64,000 nt of DNA from JACCXG01 sp963834305 (GCA_963834305.1 CAWIAX010000002.1:496001-560000), one strand, 5' to 3'; numbered from the stretch's first letter, positions 55,657-64,000 are shown. Notes: generated by a model not told the origin, from the sequence alone. A program made the numbers and translations.

Positions 55657-56409
55657 TCAGCGGCGCTCCCGGCCGGCCAGGTGCGCTTCGAGGAGCGCGA
55701 GCTCGCCAGGCGTGTTGATCCCCACGGACTCTTCCGGCTCCAGACAGGCAATCGTGACGACCGGTCCGCGGGCGGCGGCCCAGGCCACGAAGGGAACGAA
55801 GTTCCTCTCGCCGGTGCGGGCGCCGATCTCCGGCGCCTCGGCGTACTGCGGCAGCCAGTCGAGGTAACTCTCCGCCGAGAGGTCGAACAGGCCGGCGTCG
55901 GTCTCCCCCGCGGCGGGCATCACATCTCCTTCGCGCCGGTGGAGCACGCGGACGATGCGCCCTGCGGCATCGCGCTGGAGCTGGACGTATGGCTCGGGCT
56001 TGTGGCAGGTCGCCATGACGAGCGCCGGCTCCGGTTCGGCCCGGCAGGCCGCCGCGATCGCGGCCACCGTCGCCGGCGCAATCGCCACCTGGTCGCACCA
56101 GGTGATCAGGACCCGGCGCGGCGCGGCCGCTTCCACCGCCTCACGCGCGAGCAGGATCGCATCGAGCATCCCGGTGGCCTGCGGCTGCTCGACCAGGGTG
56201 ATCGGCGGCCCTCCGGCCACGAAAGACGTCGAGACCTGCGCCCGCGCCGCCGGCGAGACGACGATCACGAAGCGCTCCGCCACCGTGGCGTAGAGGTCGA
56301 GCAGATGGTGGATCATCGGGCGGCCGGCAACCGGCACGAGCAGCTTCGGCAGGTTCGCGCCGAGGCGGGACCCGGTGCCGGCGGCGGGAATCACGACCAC
56401 GCGCTCCAT
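55657..56409 (-). CDS. GlmU-type sugar-1-phosphate nucleotidyltransferase
   Basis: 250 aa. N-terminal VIPAAGTGSRLGANLPKLLV is the nucleotide-binding signature; EQPQATGMLDAILLAREAV and RVLITWCDQVAIAP match the GlmU/RmlA pattern (GTGxA-like and metal-site regions). ETDAGLFDLSAE and ESVGINTPGELALLE complete it. It lacks the GlmU C-terminal beta-helix, so it is a single-activity enzyme making an NDP-sugar or similar. Its ATG follows the fusion gene's stop by 1 base. The MobA-like fold is also that of CofC. Confidence 0.82.
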   Translation of the reverse strand: MERVVVIPAAGTGSRLGANLPKLLVPVAGRPMIHHLLDLYATVAERFVIVVSPAARAQVSTSFVAGGPPITLVEQPQATGMLDAILLAREAVEAAAPRRVLITWCDQVAIAPATVAAIAAACRAEPEPALVMATCHKPEPYVQLQRDAAGRIVRVLHRREGDVMPAAGETDAGLFDLSAESYLDWLPQYAEAPEIGARTGERNFVPFVAWAAARGPVVTIACLEPEESVGINTPGELALLEAHLAGRERR

Positions 56410-56410
56410 G

Positions 56411-58480
56411 TCAGCGGCCCGGCGCCTCGTGCGACGGTTCCGGCAGCTCGTTGACGGCAGCTCCCCCGGCGGGGACGGCGCCGCGGCCGAAGCGCCGCAC
56501 CCGGCCGCCCAGCACCGCGGCGAGCGCGCGCACGCCGTCGAGCGGGCTCGTCCGCCGGACCTGATCGGGCGACAGCGAGAAGAACTGCACCGGCACCTCG
56601 AACATCTCCGCCTTCCGCCTGAGCAGCATCGATAGCAGGTGCTGGTTCACCAGCTTGTCGGTGAGCAGGCCCGGCAGCCGCAGCGCGTCAGCCGCCCGGA
56701 CCACGCGCGCCGCCGACAGCGTGTCGGAGACGTAGCGGCCATAGAGCGCGAGGTAGCTCAGGCTCAGGATGTGGGATCCGGCGTAGCTGATCCCCCCGAG
56801 CACGGCGCGATGGCGGTACTTCAGCCGATACGAGGCATGGATGTCGTTCACCGAGAGGCGGCGGCTGCCCCACACCGCGTCGAGCCGGCCGAGGGTCAGG
56901 TGTGACGCGAGGTTGGGAATGTCCTCGCCGTTGTACATGCCGGAGGATTCGAACAGCAGCACGTAGTCGAACGCGCCGGCCGCCACCGCCTCCCGGAACT
57001 GCCGATCCCGGGCGGCCGGACCGCCGTCGAGCCGGGTGACCGGAAACCCGAGCGACGCCACGAACGTGTCCTCGAGCGCGGCGGGAGCATCGTGGAACAC
57101 GGCGAGCTGCACGGGGAGGTCGCGGATGCCGCCGCGCACCATTTCGAGAATGCTCTGCACGACCTTCGTCGTGCTGCCGGCATCGTGGAGCAGCACCGCG
57201 ACGCGCTGCGTGGCGTCCCAGCGCGCGATGAGCGCCTCGACGAACGGCCCGAGAATCTTTGCCGCGTCGTGCCGTCCCGTCACCCCTTCTTCGTAGTTCC
57301 CGACCCGCACCAGCCGCGGATCCTCGAGCGACTCCAGCCGTCCGAGCGGCACGTACGGCGCCTCGCTTTCCGCATGGCCGGGATCGTTGAGCAGGTAGTG
57401 GGTGATGAGGCACGGGGTCGGCACCGCCTGCCGCCCCTTCTCCTTGAGGTAGTACACGGCGCGCTCGATGATGTCCACGGCGCTGCTGCCGGCGATCTCG
57501 GCGTCGGTCTGGATGTTCGTGACGAGCAGCTTGATCGCCGCCAGGTTGCCGGCGATGGCTTCGCTCAGGCCGGGCGTCAGGTACGACGGAAACAGGCTCG
57601 AGTGCTGCGTCCCTGGCGCATAGATGATGAGGTCGGCGCGCCGCACGGCGTCGGCCAGGCGCGGATTGATACGCACCTGCGCCGCGTGCGCCGCCAGCCA
57701 GCCCGCGATCCCGTCGCGCGGGAGCGTCGCAAGCCGTTCGAGATCCGCTGCTTCAGGCCGCGCCGCGGTCAGGAAGATGTCGTCGATGCGATTGCGGCGC
57801 TTGGCGTCCACAATCTCCTCTTCACTGGCCAGGAAGCGGCCGTCGGCATCGATCGCGACCAGGAAGGCATTGGTGCCGTCGGTGACGTTCTCGATGAGCC
57901 CGGCCGGCAGCCCGAGGGGCGCGCAGTAGTCGTCCACGGCCGCGTTGAAGCGGCGTCCGGCCACAAGGAACGAGCCGGCGAAGACGAGATTGCCGACGCT
58001 GCAGTCGGTGAAGCTGAAGGGACGGGCGGACGAGGCCAGCTCGCCGGCAACGCGGTCGAGCCGGTTGGCGATCTCCAGCCGGGCGGCCGCGGGAATGGTC
58101 GAGGCGAGCCGGGCCAGCGGCAGGAGCCGTGGGTCCGCGGCGGACCCGTGGCGGACCGCGTCGGCCAGCGCCGCGCCGGTGGCACGCTCGACGAGCGTCG
58201 CGTCGAGCCGGGCGTCGAGCAGCGCCACGACCGGCTCGGGAGCGGTGCCGAGGGTACGCGCGAGCCGCGACGCGTTCTTCCGGAAATCCGACGGCCCGAG
58301 CGCATCGCCGAGAAACCGCCGAATCTCCCCCGTCGACGCCCCATCGTCGTAGCCGTTGATGGCGACGGTGAGATCGACCCGCGGGTTGGCGACGAGCTGG
58401 GTGCCGAGCGCGCCTGAGCCGCGGCCGCCGGAAAAGAGCACGACGCGCAGGCGGGTGGCGTCGGGAGGACGGGCGGGCAC
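56411..58480 (-). CDS. YvcK/CofD-like domain fused to a divergent GT2-like domain
   Basis: 689 aa, intact. Residues ~10-380 match the CofD/YvcK fold: FSGGRGSGAL (18-24 core), YDDGASTGEIRRFLGD (44-59), then KNASRLA, and YAPGTQHSSLFPSYLTPG with TNIQTDAEIAG (~288-331). YvcK binds UDP-sugars and CofD transfers a phospho-lactyl group. Residues ~426-665 resemble a GT2 domain (VAVLLHDAGSTTKVVQSI; GEDIPNLASHL; AVWGSRRLS; FEVPVQFFSLSPDQV), but where GT2 enzymes have DxD this one reads LLFESSGMYNGED. Starts with GTG at 58480. First gene of a three-gene operon; divergent from a methyltransferase. Function unknown. Confidence 0.8.
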   Translation of the reverse strand: MPARPPDATRLRVVLFSGGRGSGALGTQLVANPRVDLTVAINGYDDGASTGEIRRFLGDALGPSDFRKNASRLARTLGTAPEPVVALLDARLDATLVERATGAALADAVRHGSAADPRLLPLARLASTIPAAARLEIANRLDRVAGELASSARPFSFTDCSVGNLVFAGSFLVAGRRFNAAVDDYCAPLGLPAGLIENVTDGTNAFLVAIDADGRFLASEEEIVDAKRRNRIDDIFLTAARPEAADLERLATLPRDGIAGWLAAHAAQVRINPRLADAVRRADLIIYAPGTQHSSLFPSYLTPGLSEAIAGNLAAIKLLVTNIQTDAEIAGSSAVDIIERAVYYLKEKGRQAVPTPCLITHYLLNDPGHAESEAPYVPLGRLESLEDPRLVRVGNYEEGVTGRHDAAKILGPFVEALIARWDATQRVAVLLHDAGSTTKVVQSILEMVRGGIRDLPVQLAVFHDAPAALEDTFVASLGFPVTRLDGGPAARDRQFREAVAAGAFDYVLLFESSGMYNGEDIPNLASHLTLGRLDAVWGSRRLSVNDIHASYRLKYRHRAVLGGISYAGSHILSLSYLALYGRYVSDTLSAARVVRAADALRLPGLLTDKLVNQHLLSMLLRRKAEMFEVPVQFFSLSPDQVRRTSPLDGVRALAAVLGGRVRRFGRGAVPAGGAAVNELPEPSHEAPGR

Positions 58481-58486
58481 GCCCCA

Positions 58487-58492
58487 ATTATC
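58487..58492 (-). promoter_or_regulatory. -10-like element of the fusion-gene operon
   Basis: GATAAT on the minus strand ends 6 bases before the GTG at 58480. It lies back to back with the divergent TATAAT. Confidence 0.4.
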
Positions 58493-58495
58493 ACG

Positions 58496-58501
58496 TATAA
58501 T
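58496..58501 (+). promoter_or_regulatory. Consensus -10 element of the zinc-ribbon methyltransferase gene
   Basis: TATAAT, perfect consensus, ends 12 bases before the ATG at 58514; -35 is weak. Confidence 0.5.
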
Positions 58502-58513
58502 TAAGGGCTTTCA

Positions 58514-59470
58514 ATGGACACGACGACCCGCCCCTTGCTGGAGCACATCCCCTGCTTCCTCTGCGGCGCCGACGACTACGACGTCGTCTACGACGCCCGC
58601 TACGAAAACGAGAAGGATGTCGATCTGGTTGACAAGTTCCGCGCGTCGGGCGACGAGCTGCTCATCGATCAGCTCGTGCGGTGCCGCCGGTGCCGGTTCC
58701 AATACGTCAATCCACGGCTTCGCGGGGATCTGATTCTCTCCGGCTACGCCGAGGGAGAGGACCCGACCTACGTGTCGCAGCTGAAGGCCCGGGAGCGGAC
58801 GTTCGCGCGGACGCTGGATGAGATCGAGGGGGCCGCCGGCGGCAAAGGGCGGCTGCTCGACGTCGGCACCGCGGCGGGGGCATTCGTGGCGTCGGCCAGG
58901 GACCGCGGGTGGGACGCGCAGGGCTGCGAGCCGAACGCCTGGCTGGCGGACTGGGGGGCGCGCCACTACGGAATCCGGATCCGGCAGGGCGACCTGCTCC
59001 AGCAGGAGTACGAGCCCGGCAGCTTCGACGTGATCACCCTCTGGGACGTCATCGAGCACACGACCGACCCGCGCGCGGTGCTCGAGCGGTGCCGGACGCT
59101 GCTGCGGCCGGGCGGCGTGCTCGTCGTCAATTATCCGGACATCGGCAGCTGGATCGCGCGGGCGATGGGCCGGCGCTGGCTCTTCCTGACCTCGGTGCAC
59201 CTCTACTACTTCGACCGCCGCACGATCCGGCTTTTCCTCGAACGCAACGGCTACACCGTCGAGGCGATGCGTCCGCACGTGCAGCGGCTCGAGCTCGACT
59301 ACATCCTGTTCCGGGGCTCGGCCATCAGCCAGGCACTGGCCTCGGGAACACGTGCGCTGGCGCGGTGGACCCGGCTCGGACAGCTCGAGGTCCCCTATTG
59401 GCTGGGGCAGACATTCGTCCTCAGCCGCAAGGCGGCAGCGCTGATCGCGGCGGCGCCCCTCGCATGGTGA
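58514..59470 (+). CDS. SAM-dependent methyltransferase with N-terminal zinc-binding cysteines
   Basis: 318 aa. The N-terminus has two CxxC pairs, IPCFLCGADDYDVV and VRCRRCRFQYVNPRL, a zinc-ribbon as in sugar C-methyltransferase-like proteins. Motif I is RLLDVGTAAGAFVASARDRG; DVITLWDVIEHTTDP and LLRPGGVLVVNYPDIGSW follow. The family often modifies glycan or secondary-metabolite sugars. It starts 34 bases from the divergent YvcK/CofD-GT2 operon. Its stop overlaps the SGNH lipoprotein start. Confidence 0.82.
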   Translation: MDTTTRPLLEHIPCFLCGADDYDVVYDARYENEKDVDLVDKFRASGDELLIDQLVRCRRCRFQYVNPRLRGDLILSGYAEGEDPTYVSQLKARERTFARTLDEIEGAAGGKGRLLDVGTAAGAFVASARDRGWDAQGCEPNAWLADWGARHYGIRIRQGDLLQQEYEPGSFDVITLWDVIEHTTDPRAVLERCRTLLRPGGVLVVNYPDIGSWIARAMGRRWLFLTSVHLYYFDRRTIRLFLERNGYTVEAMRPHVQRLELDYILFRGSAISQALASGTRALARWTRLGQLEVPYWLGQTFVLSRKAAALIAAAPLAW

Positions 59471-60321
59471 CACGACGATCCCGCCGCGGGGCTCGCACGC
59501 TGCTGTGGCTGGCGCTGCTCTGGCTGCCCGCGGCGTTCTCCACCAGCGGGTGCAGCGACCCGCCGACGAGCCCCGGCCCGGTTGCCCCTTCGCCTCAGCC
59601 GCCGGCACCCCAACCGGACCCCCCTCCTGCGCCGGCGCCGCCGCCCCGGATCGGCGTCACGCGTGTGCTCGCCTTCGGCGACAGCCTGACGGCGGGGACG
59701 ACGTCCCCACCGCTCAACGCGCTGGTGTTTGCGCTGGATGCCGGCCTCCCTCGCTCCTACCCGTTCAAGCTGCAGGCGCTGATGACCGCCCGCTACACCG
59801 ACCAGACCGTCGAGGTGTTCAACACCGGCATCGCCGGACGGCGCGCCGCGGACGATCGCGAGCGCTTCAACGCGGCGCTGTCGGAGGCACGGCCAGGGAT
59901 CGTGCTGCTGATGGAAGGGGCCAACGATTTGAACGCCCCGTTCGCCGCCGGCGAGGGCGTCAACGATCGCATCCGCACGACGGTGTCAGCGCTCGAAGAC
60001 ATGGTGCGCGACGCCTCGTTCCGCGGCGTGCCGGTGATGCTGGCGACGCTGCCGCCGCAGCGCGCCGGCGGGCGCAGTGCGGGGGCCGCGGCGTTCCTGA
60101 CGCGCTACAACGATGCGCTCAAGGCGATGGCGGCAGCCAAAGGTGCGGAGATCGTGGACGTGTTCGCGCAGTTTCCGCTGACCGACATCGGCGAGGACGG
60201 CCTGCATCCCACCGAGGCCGGCCACACCCGGATGGCGGCGATCTGGCTCGAGGCCCTGAAAGCGCGGTTCGAAACGGCGGCCGCGGCAGGCGGGGCGGGC
60301 TCAGCGGCGTCCGCGGAATAA
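59464..60321 (+). CDS. SGNH/GDSL-type hydrolase, lipoprotein
   Basis: 285 aa. Signal with lipobox STSGC (Cys30), then a Pro-rich linker (~32-62). SGNH blocks are in order: FGDSLTAG with Ser74, NTGIAG, EGANDL and GEDGLHPTEAGH with Asp and His of the triad. Such enzymes de-acylate lipids or sugars in the envelope. Starts at ATG 59464 (or GTG 59467), overlapping the methyltransferase stop. Its 3' end overlaps the convergent lipoprotein gene by 21 bases. Confidence 0.85.
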   Translation: MVTRRSRRGARTLLWLALLWLPAAFSTSGCSDPPTSPGPVAPSPQPPAPQPDPPPAPAPPPRIGVTRVLAFGDSLTAGTTSPPLNALVFALDAGLPRSYPFKLQALMTARYTDQTVEVFNTGIAGRRAADDRERFNAALSEARPGIVLLMEGANDLNAPFAAGEGVNDRIRTTVSALEDMVRDASFRGVPVMLATLPPQRAGGRSAGAAAFLTRYNDALKAMAAAKGAEIVDVFAQFPLTDIGEDGLHPTEAGHTRMAAIWLEALKARFETAAAAGGAGSAASAE

Positions 60322-61539
60322 CACGACACCGGGCGCGCGCTGCGGCTCGCCGTCCGCCTTCCAGCCTTCGCCCCAGGCCACCGCCACCCCGTTCGCCGGA
60401 TCCACTCCGGCCAGCCAGACCTCGGTTCCGGACCCGCGGCCGAATGCGGCACGGACGCCCTGCACCCTCCCGATCGCGGCAAGCTCATCGCCGCTGAGGA
60501 ACCGCCCGTTCTGCGGCAGACCCGAGAGCAGCGCCAGCCCCCCGCTCCACGCCGTGAAGCACTCCAGCTCCCGGCCGGCTGGAATGCGGGCATGGAGCCC
60601 GCCCTCGTAATGGAATGTCGCCCCCAGCCCCGCGAGCCGCGTCAGGGCCGCGGCCGCACCAAAGCGCGCCGGGGCGTTGTCGCGGCGGCCGGGGATGAGC
60701 GCATCCGCCGCGCCGATCGGCTCGTCGCTGACGACCGGCTTGCCCCAGGCCTGGACCAGCGCCGGTCCCTCCGCCAGCTGCAGGACGTGTTGCCACCCCT
60801 CCTGGCCAGAGCCGCGCGGCGAGTGCCACGTGGCATAGGCCCCCTCGGCGTAGCCCCGGTCCCCCTCCGCCGATCCAAGCGCCACCAGGACGCCCGACGG
60901 GACGGCTGCGGACAGCTTCTTGACGTAGGCGGGATCGTGGAGCCGCCGGTCCTGCGTCGGATGCCACGGCTCATTGGCAATCTCGACGAGCGCATTCCGG
61001 TGCGCGGCGGCGACGGCGCCGACCGCGGCCACGTGCTGTTCGTGGTCCACGGCGATCGCCTCGGTATCGGCGAGCGCGACGATTTCCACGTGGAGGCCGC
61101 GCGCCGCCGCCAGTTCCAGCAGCCGCGGCAGCGCCCGCACGCCGTCGGCCGGCGTCAGCTCGAACAGGTGCCGGGCCATCGTGAAAACGCGGACGACGTT
61201 GAGCTGGCGCCCGGCGGCCCAGTCGAGGAAGGCGACTGCTTCCGCTTCGCGGCCGTGCGCGATCTGCTCCGCCAGCCGGAACGCGCTGATGCCACGCCAT
61301 GCGAACGGCGCCTCTCCAAGGACGAAGCCGTCCCCCCGGATCGCGACCCGCTGCATCGGCCCGGCGGCCTCCGGCGTGGCCTGCGCAGCGGCAGGGGCGG
61401 CGGCCGGGGGCCGCGCCTCGAGCGTCCTCGGCACCTGTTCGGGGCCGCCAGGTCCGCACCCGGACACCGCCAGCAGGATCGGCACAGCTGCGGCACGAAC
61501 CGCCGCGAGGGTGAGCCGGAGCACCCCTGGCCGGCTCAC
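60301..61539 (-). CDS. GH5-like TIM-barrel lipoprotein
   Basis: 412 aa. Lipobox LAVSGC (Cys28) and an Ala/Pro linker precede a domain with FAWRGISAFRLAEQI, LNVVRVFTMARHLFEL and ALVEIANEPWHPTQD. NEP is the acid/base signature of clan GH-A (GH5-like). The nucleophile Glu is not certain; FHYEGGLHA is one candidate. Substrate unknown, presumably a beta-glycan. GTG start at 61539 overlaps the stop of the next lipoprotein gene (GTGA). Confidence 0.7.
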   Translation of the reverse strand: MSRPGVLRLTLAAVRAAAVPILLAVSGCGPGGPEQVPRTLEARPPAAAPAAAQATPEAAGPMQRVAIRGDGFVLGEAPFAWRGISAFRLAEQIAHGREAEAVAFLDWAAGRQLNVVRVFTMARHLFELTPADGVRALPRLLELAAARGLHVEIVALADTEAIAVDHEQHVAAVGAVAAAHRNALVEIANEPWHPTQDRRLHDPAYVKKLSAAVPSGVLVALGSAEGDRGYAEGAYATWHSPRGSGQEGWQHVLQLAEGPALVQAWGKPVVSDEPIGAADALIPGRRDNAPARFGAAAALTRLAGLGATFHYEGGLHARIPAGRELECFTAWSGGLALLSGLPQNGRFLSGDELAAIGRVQGVRAAFGRGSGTEVWLAGVDPANGVAVAWGEGWKADGEPQRAPGVVLFRGRR

Positions 61540-62432
61540 CGGTCCCTGCCGAAGAAGTTGAACATCGTCGGGAGCAGCCGTCCGTCGAAGGTGCTGTCAC
61601 AGAGCTGCCAGCGCTGCGCTTCGTAGACCGCCGTCATGTTGCAGTTGCCTTCGACGCTCTCGACCGTGCCGACCCGGCAGGACGCCGGCGACCCGGCAGG
61701 ACAGTTGCGGCGGCGTGAGGAGAACGCGCAGCGGACCGTCATGTCGCCGCGCAGAAACGGCGTCCGCACCCTGGCGCTCGAGAGGGAGAGTTGCGACGAC
61801 AGGATGTCGAAGTCGCGCCGGTTGTCGGCGATGTCGGTGCGTTCGGCTGCCTTGCCCGAGCAGGAGTCGCTGAACTCGCGGACCGCGACGTCGGCCGGGA
61901 CGGTGCTGTTGGCGAAGTCGCGCAGGAACCGCAGCGCCAGCGCGCCGAGCTCGGCGGGTGAATCGTGAACGCGCACGAGCGAACTGCTGCCCGACACGGT
62001 ATGCTGCGGCCGGTTGCCGGACGCGTCGGCCGTGCCGTAGACCTCGGTTACCGTCAACCGGACCGCATGGTCGGCGGGCGTCGTCACACCGCGCGGCACG
62101 CGCCACAGCACGGATGCGCCGGTGCCGCTGAACGTGCCGACGTCGGCCGCCCAGGCAAACCGCAGCTGATCGACCGCCGTTTCGGCATCGCGCACCGTCG
62201 CCGTGACCGTGACGTCGGTCTCCGCCTCGACGCGCGGCGCACTGACGACGACCGACTCGATAACCGGCATCTGGTTCACCGGTATCGGCTGGGGCGGGGG
62301 TTGCGGCTGCGGTCCGGGCCCCGTCGGCGAACTGCCGCCGCCGCAGCCGAACGCCGCAAGGGACAGCCCCAGCGCCAGGATCCCCGTCGCACGCAGCACC
62401 GCCGTCGCCCGCACCACACCCGCGCCTGGCAC
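61536..62432 (-). CDS. Hypothetical lipoprotein with beta-sandwich domain
   Basis: 298 aa. Lipobox-like LAAFGC (Cys30), then Gly/Pro linker. Residues ~55-150 (MPVIESVVVSAPRVEAETDV, VTATVRDAETAVDQLRFAWA) look like a PKD/Ig-type sandwich. The C-terminal half has cysteines (SDSCSGKAAE, VRCAFSSRRRNCPAGS, ASCRVGT, GNCNMTA, LCDSTF) suggesting disulfides. Not recognised. GTG start at 62432 lies 3 bases after the GT2 gene stop. It is coupled to the GH5-like gene. Confidence 0.65.
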   Translation of the reverse strand: MPGAGVVRATAVLRATGILALGLSLAAFGCGGGSSPTGPGPQPQPPPQPIPVNQMPVIESVVVSAPRVEAETDVTVTATVRDAETAVDQLRFAWAADVGTFSGTGASVLWRVPRGVTTPADHAVRLTVTEVYGTADASGNRPQHTVSGSSSLVRVHDSPAELGALALRFLRDFANSTVPADVAVREFSDSCSGKAAERTDIADNRRDFDILSSQLSLSSARVRTPFLRGDMTVRCAFSSRRRNCPAGSPASCRVGTVESVEGNCNMTAVYEAQRWQLCDSTFDGRLLPTMFNFFGRDR

Positions 62433-62435
62433 GTG

Positions 62436-63428
62436 CTACGTCTCTCTGACGCCGGCGAACGCGCGGTGCGGCTCGACGGTCTCGAGCACGTCGCGAATGA
62501 CGTAGATCGGCTTGCCCTGCGACTCGTGGTAGGTCCTGGCCTGCATCTCGGCGAGCAGCCCGAGCGTCACCAGCTGCACCCCGGTGAACACCAGCAGGAT
62601 CGCCGAACAGCAGCAGCGGCCGGTCGCCGATCCCCTCGTGGTGGAAGTACTTCACGTACGCCAGCCACGCCATCACCAGCGGCGCCGAGACAGCCCATCC
62701 CGAGCCCGAGCACGCCGAAGATCTGGAGCGGACGGGTCGAGTAGCTGATCAGGAACTTGACGGTCATCAGGTCCAGGATCACCCGGATGGTCCTGGAGAT
62801 GCCGTAGTTGGACTTGCCGTAGCGGCGCGCGTGGTGCGTCACGACCTGCTCTTCGATGCGCACGCCGAACTCGCTGGCGATGGCCGGCAGGAAGCGGTGC
62901 ATCTCGCCGTACAGCTTCATCGGCTTGACCACTTCGGCGCGGAACACCTTCAGCGAGCAGCCGTAGTCGTGCAGCTTGCACGCCGGTCGCGTGCGAGATG
63001 ATCCAGTTGGCGATCATCGACGGCAGCCGGCGGCTGATGAACGGATCCTTCCGATCCTTGCGCCAGCCGGCGACGATGTCGGCCTGGTGGCGCTCGGCAC
63101 GCTCGATCATCGGCGGAATATCGCTGGGGTCGTTCTGGAGGTCGCCGTCGGTGGTCACGATGTAGTGGCCGCGGGCGTGGGCGAAGCCGGCCGCGAAGGC
63201 CGCGGTCTGGCCGAAATTACGCCGGAAGCGGATGATCCGCCACCGGGCATCCCGCTGCTGGATGGCCGCCAGCCGCTCGTAGGTCGCATCCGTGCTGCCG
63301 TCGTCGATCGCCAGGATCTCGTAGGGGCGTCCGAACCCCTCGAGCGCGGCGGTCAGCGCGCCGTAGAGCTCGTCGATGCCCGCGGCCTCGTTGCGCATCG
63401 GAACCACGACGGAAACCTGTGGATGCAT
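62436..63428 (-). CDS. Family 2 glycosyltransferase with C-terminal membrane helices (three frameshifts)
   Basis: About 330 aa, of the polyprenyl-phosphate glycosyltransferase (GtrB/ArnC) type. MHPQVSVVVPMRNEAAGIDE, AIDDGSTDATYERL, and the metal motif TDGDLQNDPSDIPPM are clear. Then HDYGCSLKVFRAEVV and two C-terminal helices (FLISYSTRPLQIFGVLGLGM; FTGVQLVTLGLLAEMQA). Frameshifts lie near 62984 (ATG-CKLHDYGC), 62692 and 62610. ATG at 63428 is 11 bases after TATAAT. It likely attaches a sugar to undecaprenyl phosphate. Confidence 0.85.
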
Positions 63429-63439
63429 GTAAACGCTTG

Positions 63440-63445
63440 ATTATA
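63440..63445 (-). promoter_or_regulatory. Consensus -10 element of the GT2 gene
   Basis: TATAAT on the minus strand, 11 bases before the ATG at 63428. Confidence 0.5.
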
Positions 63446-63522
63446 ACCGGGATTGGGCGTCTTCCGCCCCGGGCGGCAGCGGCGGGTTCTGCCGCCGTCC
63501 GGCCCGCTTCTGCCACCAGAAG

Positions 63523-64000
63523 TCACAGCAGCCCTCCCAGCAGCGCGGTCAGGCCCAGCCCGAGCGCGACGAGATGGGCATTCTCCTTGAGGAAGGCGAG
63601 CGCGCGCTCGCCGTACCAGAGCGCGAGCAGCCCTTCGCCGAAGTAGCGGAGGCCCCGGCCGGCGCCCACCGCCAGCAGGAAGTGCAGGGGCTTCACGCGG
63701 GCAACGCCGGCGGCCAGCACGAAGATCTTGAACGGCATCGGCGGCGGCAGGAGCGACGGCACCAGGATCGCCAGCACGCCATAGCGGCGGAAGACGTCGA
63801 GGGCGCGCTCGATGTGCCGCTCGTGAAAGCGCTTGCGGAGGAACGCCTCGCCGCCCCGCCGGCCGACGGTGTACAGCGCGTAGCAGCCCGACACCGATCC
63901 CATGCGTGGTGATCGCCGCGTAGAAGATCATCCGGTCCGGGTGCTGCACGGTCAGGATGACGATCAGCGCGTCGCACACCTCGGGAAACGAGAGGAACGA
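63523..64000 (-). CDS. VTT/DedA-like membrane protein, partial (one frameshift; 5' end outside window)
   Basis: About 158 aa visible. The segment LVPSLLPPPMPFKIFVLAAGVARVKPLHFL is the SNARE-associated (VTT/YqaA) motif, and RYFGEGLLALWYG and a final helix LGLGLTALLGGLL follow. A frameshift near 63903 separates AAITT from MGSVSGCYALYTVGRRGG. The family includes lipid scramblases and the DedA group. The gene begins beyond base 64000. Confidence 0.7.

Overview
The window is high-GC bacterial chromosome, densely packed with housekeeping and cell-envelope genes. I see no rRNA, phage, transposase or CRISPR. Gene content and style suggest an Acidobacteriota-like soil bacterium, possibly Vicinamibacteria. 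The evidence is a lipoprotein-rich envelope repertoire, a single-ORF LarC, class A RNase P RNA carrying inserted hairpins, sigma-54-type regulators and glycine cleavage genes ordered T-H-P. The taxonomic call is inference; no 16S gene is present.

Layout. 1-10.2 kb: secA 3' end, guaB, tsaE and nnr (minus), a divergent class IV aminotransferase (ilvE-like), then the gcvT-gcvH-gcvP operon (minus). 10.3-15 kb: two secreted proteins behind a sigma-54-type AAA+ regulator whose GAFTGA loop is missing, a PilZ protein overlapping a pseudopilin gene, and a ComEA-like HhH protein. 15.4-17.6 kb: a PAS/zinc-finger protein, a sugar-nucleotide epimerase and rnpB. 17.6-32.3 kb: a long minus-strand run with an NtrC-type response regulator, HtrA, ligA, a polyprenyl diphosphate synthase, tatD, metG, larC, radC, a DASS transporter, dapF and a methyltransferase, plus one plus-strand lipoprotein gene. 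32.4-36.2 kb: glycerol-3-phosphate dehydrogenase, an outer-membrane protein, dtd and a TtcA-like tRNA thiolase. 36.2-47 kb: a glycan-assembly island of GT4 enzymes, GT-C-like membrane proteins, a hexapeptide acyltransferase, an epimerase, a methyltransferase and a flippase-like protein. 47.2-50.6 kb: two related lipoproteins flanking an outer-membrane protein. 50.7-59.5 kb: radical SAM protein, flippase-like and large membrane proteins, and an unusual operon encoding GT2, a nucleotidyltransferase and a YvcK/CofD-GT2-like fusion, divergent from a zinc-ribbon methyltransferase. 59.5-64 kb: SGNH lipoprotein, GH5-like lipoprotein, another lipoprotein, a GT2 with C-terminal membrane helices, and a VTT/DedA-like fragment.

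About two dozen single-base frameshifts break otherwise well-conserved genes (secA, guaB, ligA, an ntrC-like gene, htrA, several glycosyltransferases). They often fall in G/C runs and include essential genes, so I treat them as probable sequencing or assembly indels, and each coordinate range spans the reconstructed gene. The fused or extended frames they create (pseudopilin-PilZ, glycosyltransferase-methyltransferase) are artefacts.

A recurring regulatory style is visible. A -10-like hexamer lies only 6-14 bases (most often 8) before many start codons, which suggests leaderless or very short-leader mRNAs. Clear -35 boxes read TTGACC. The most intriguing protein is the YvcK/CofD-GT2 fusion at 56.4-58.5 kb and its tightly coupled neighbours.
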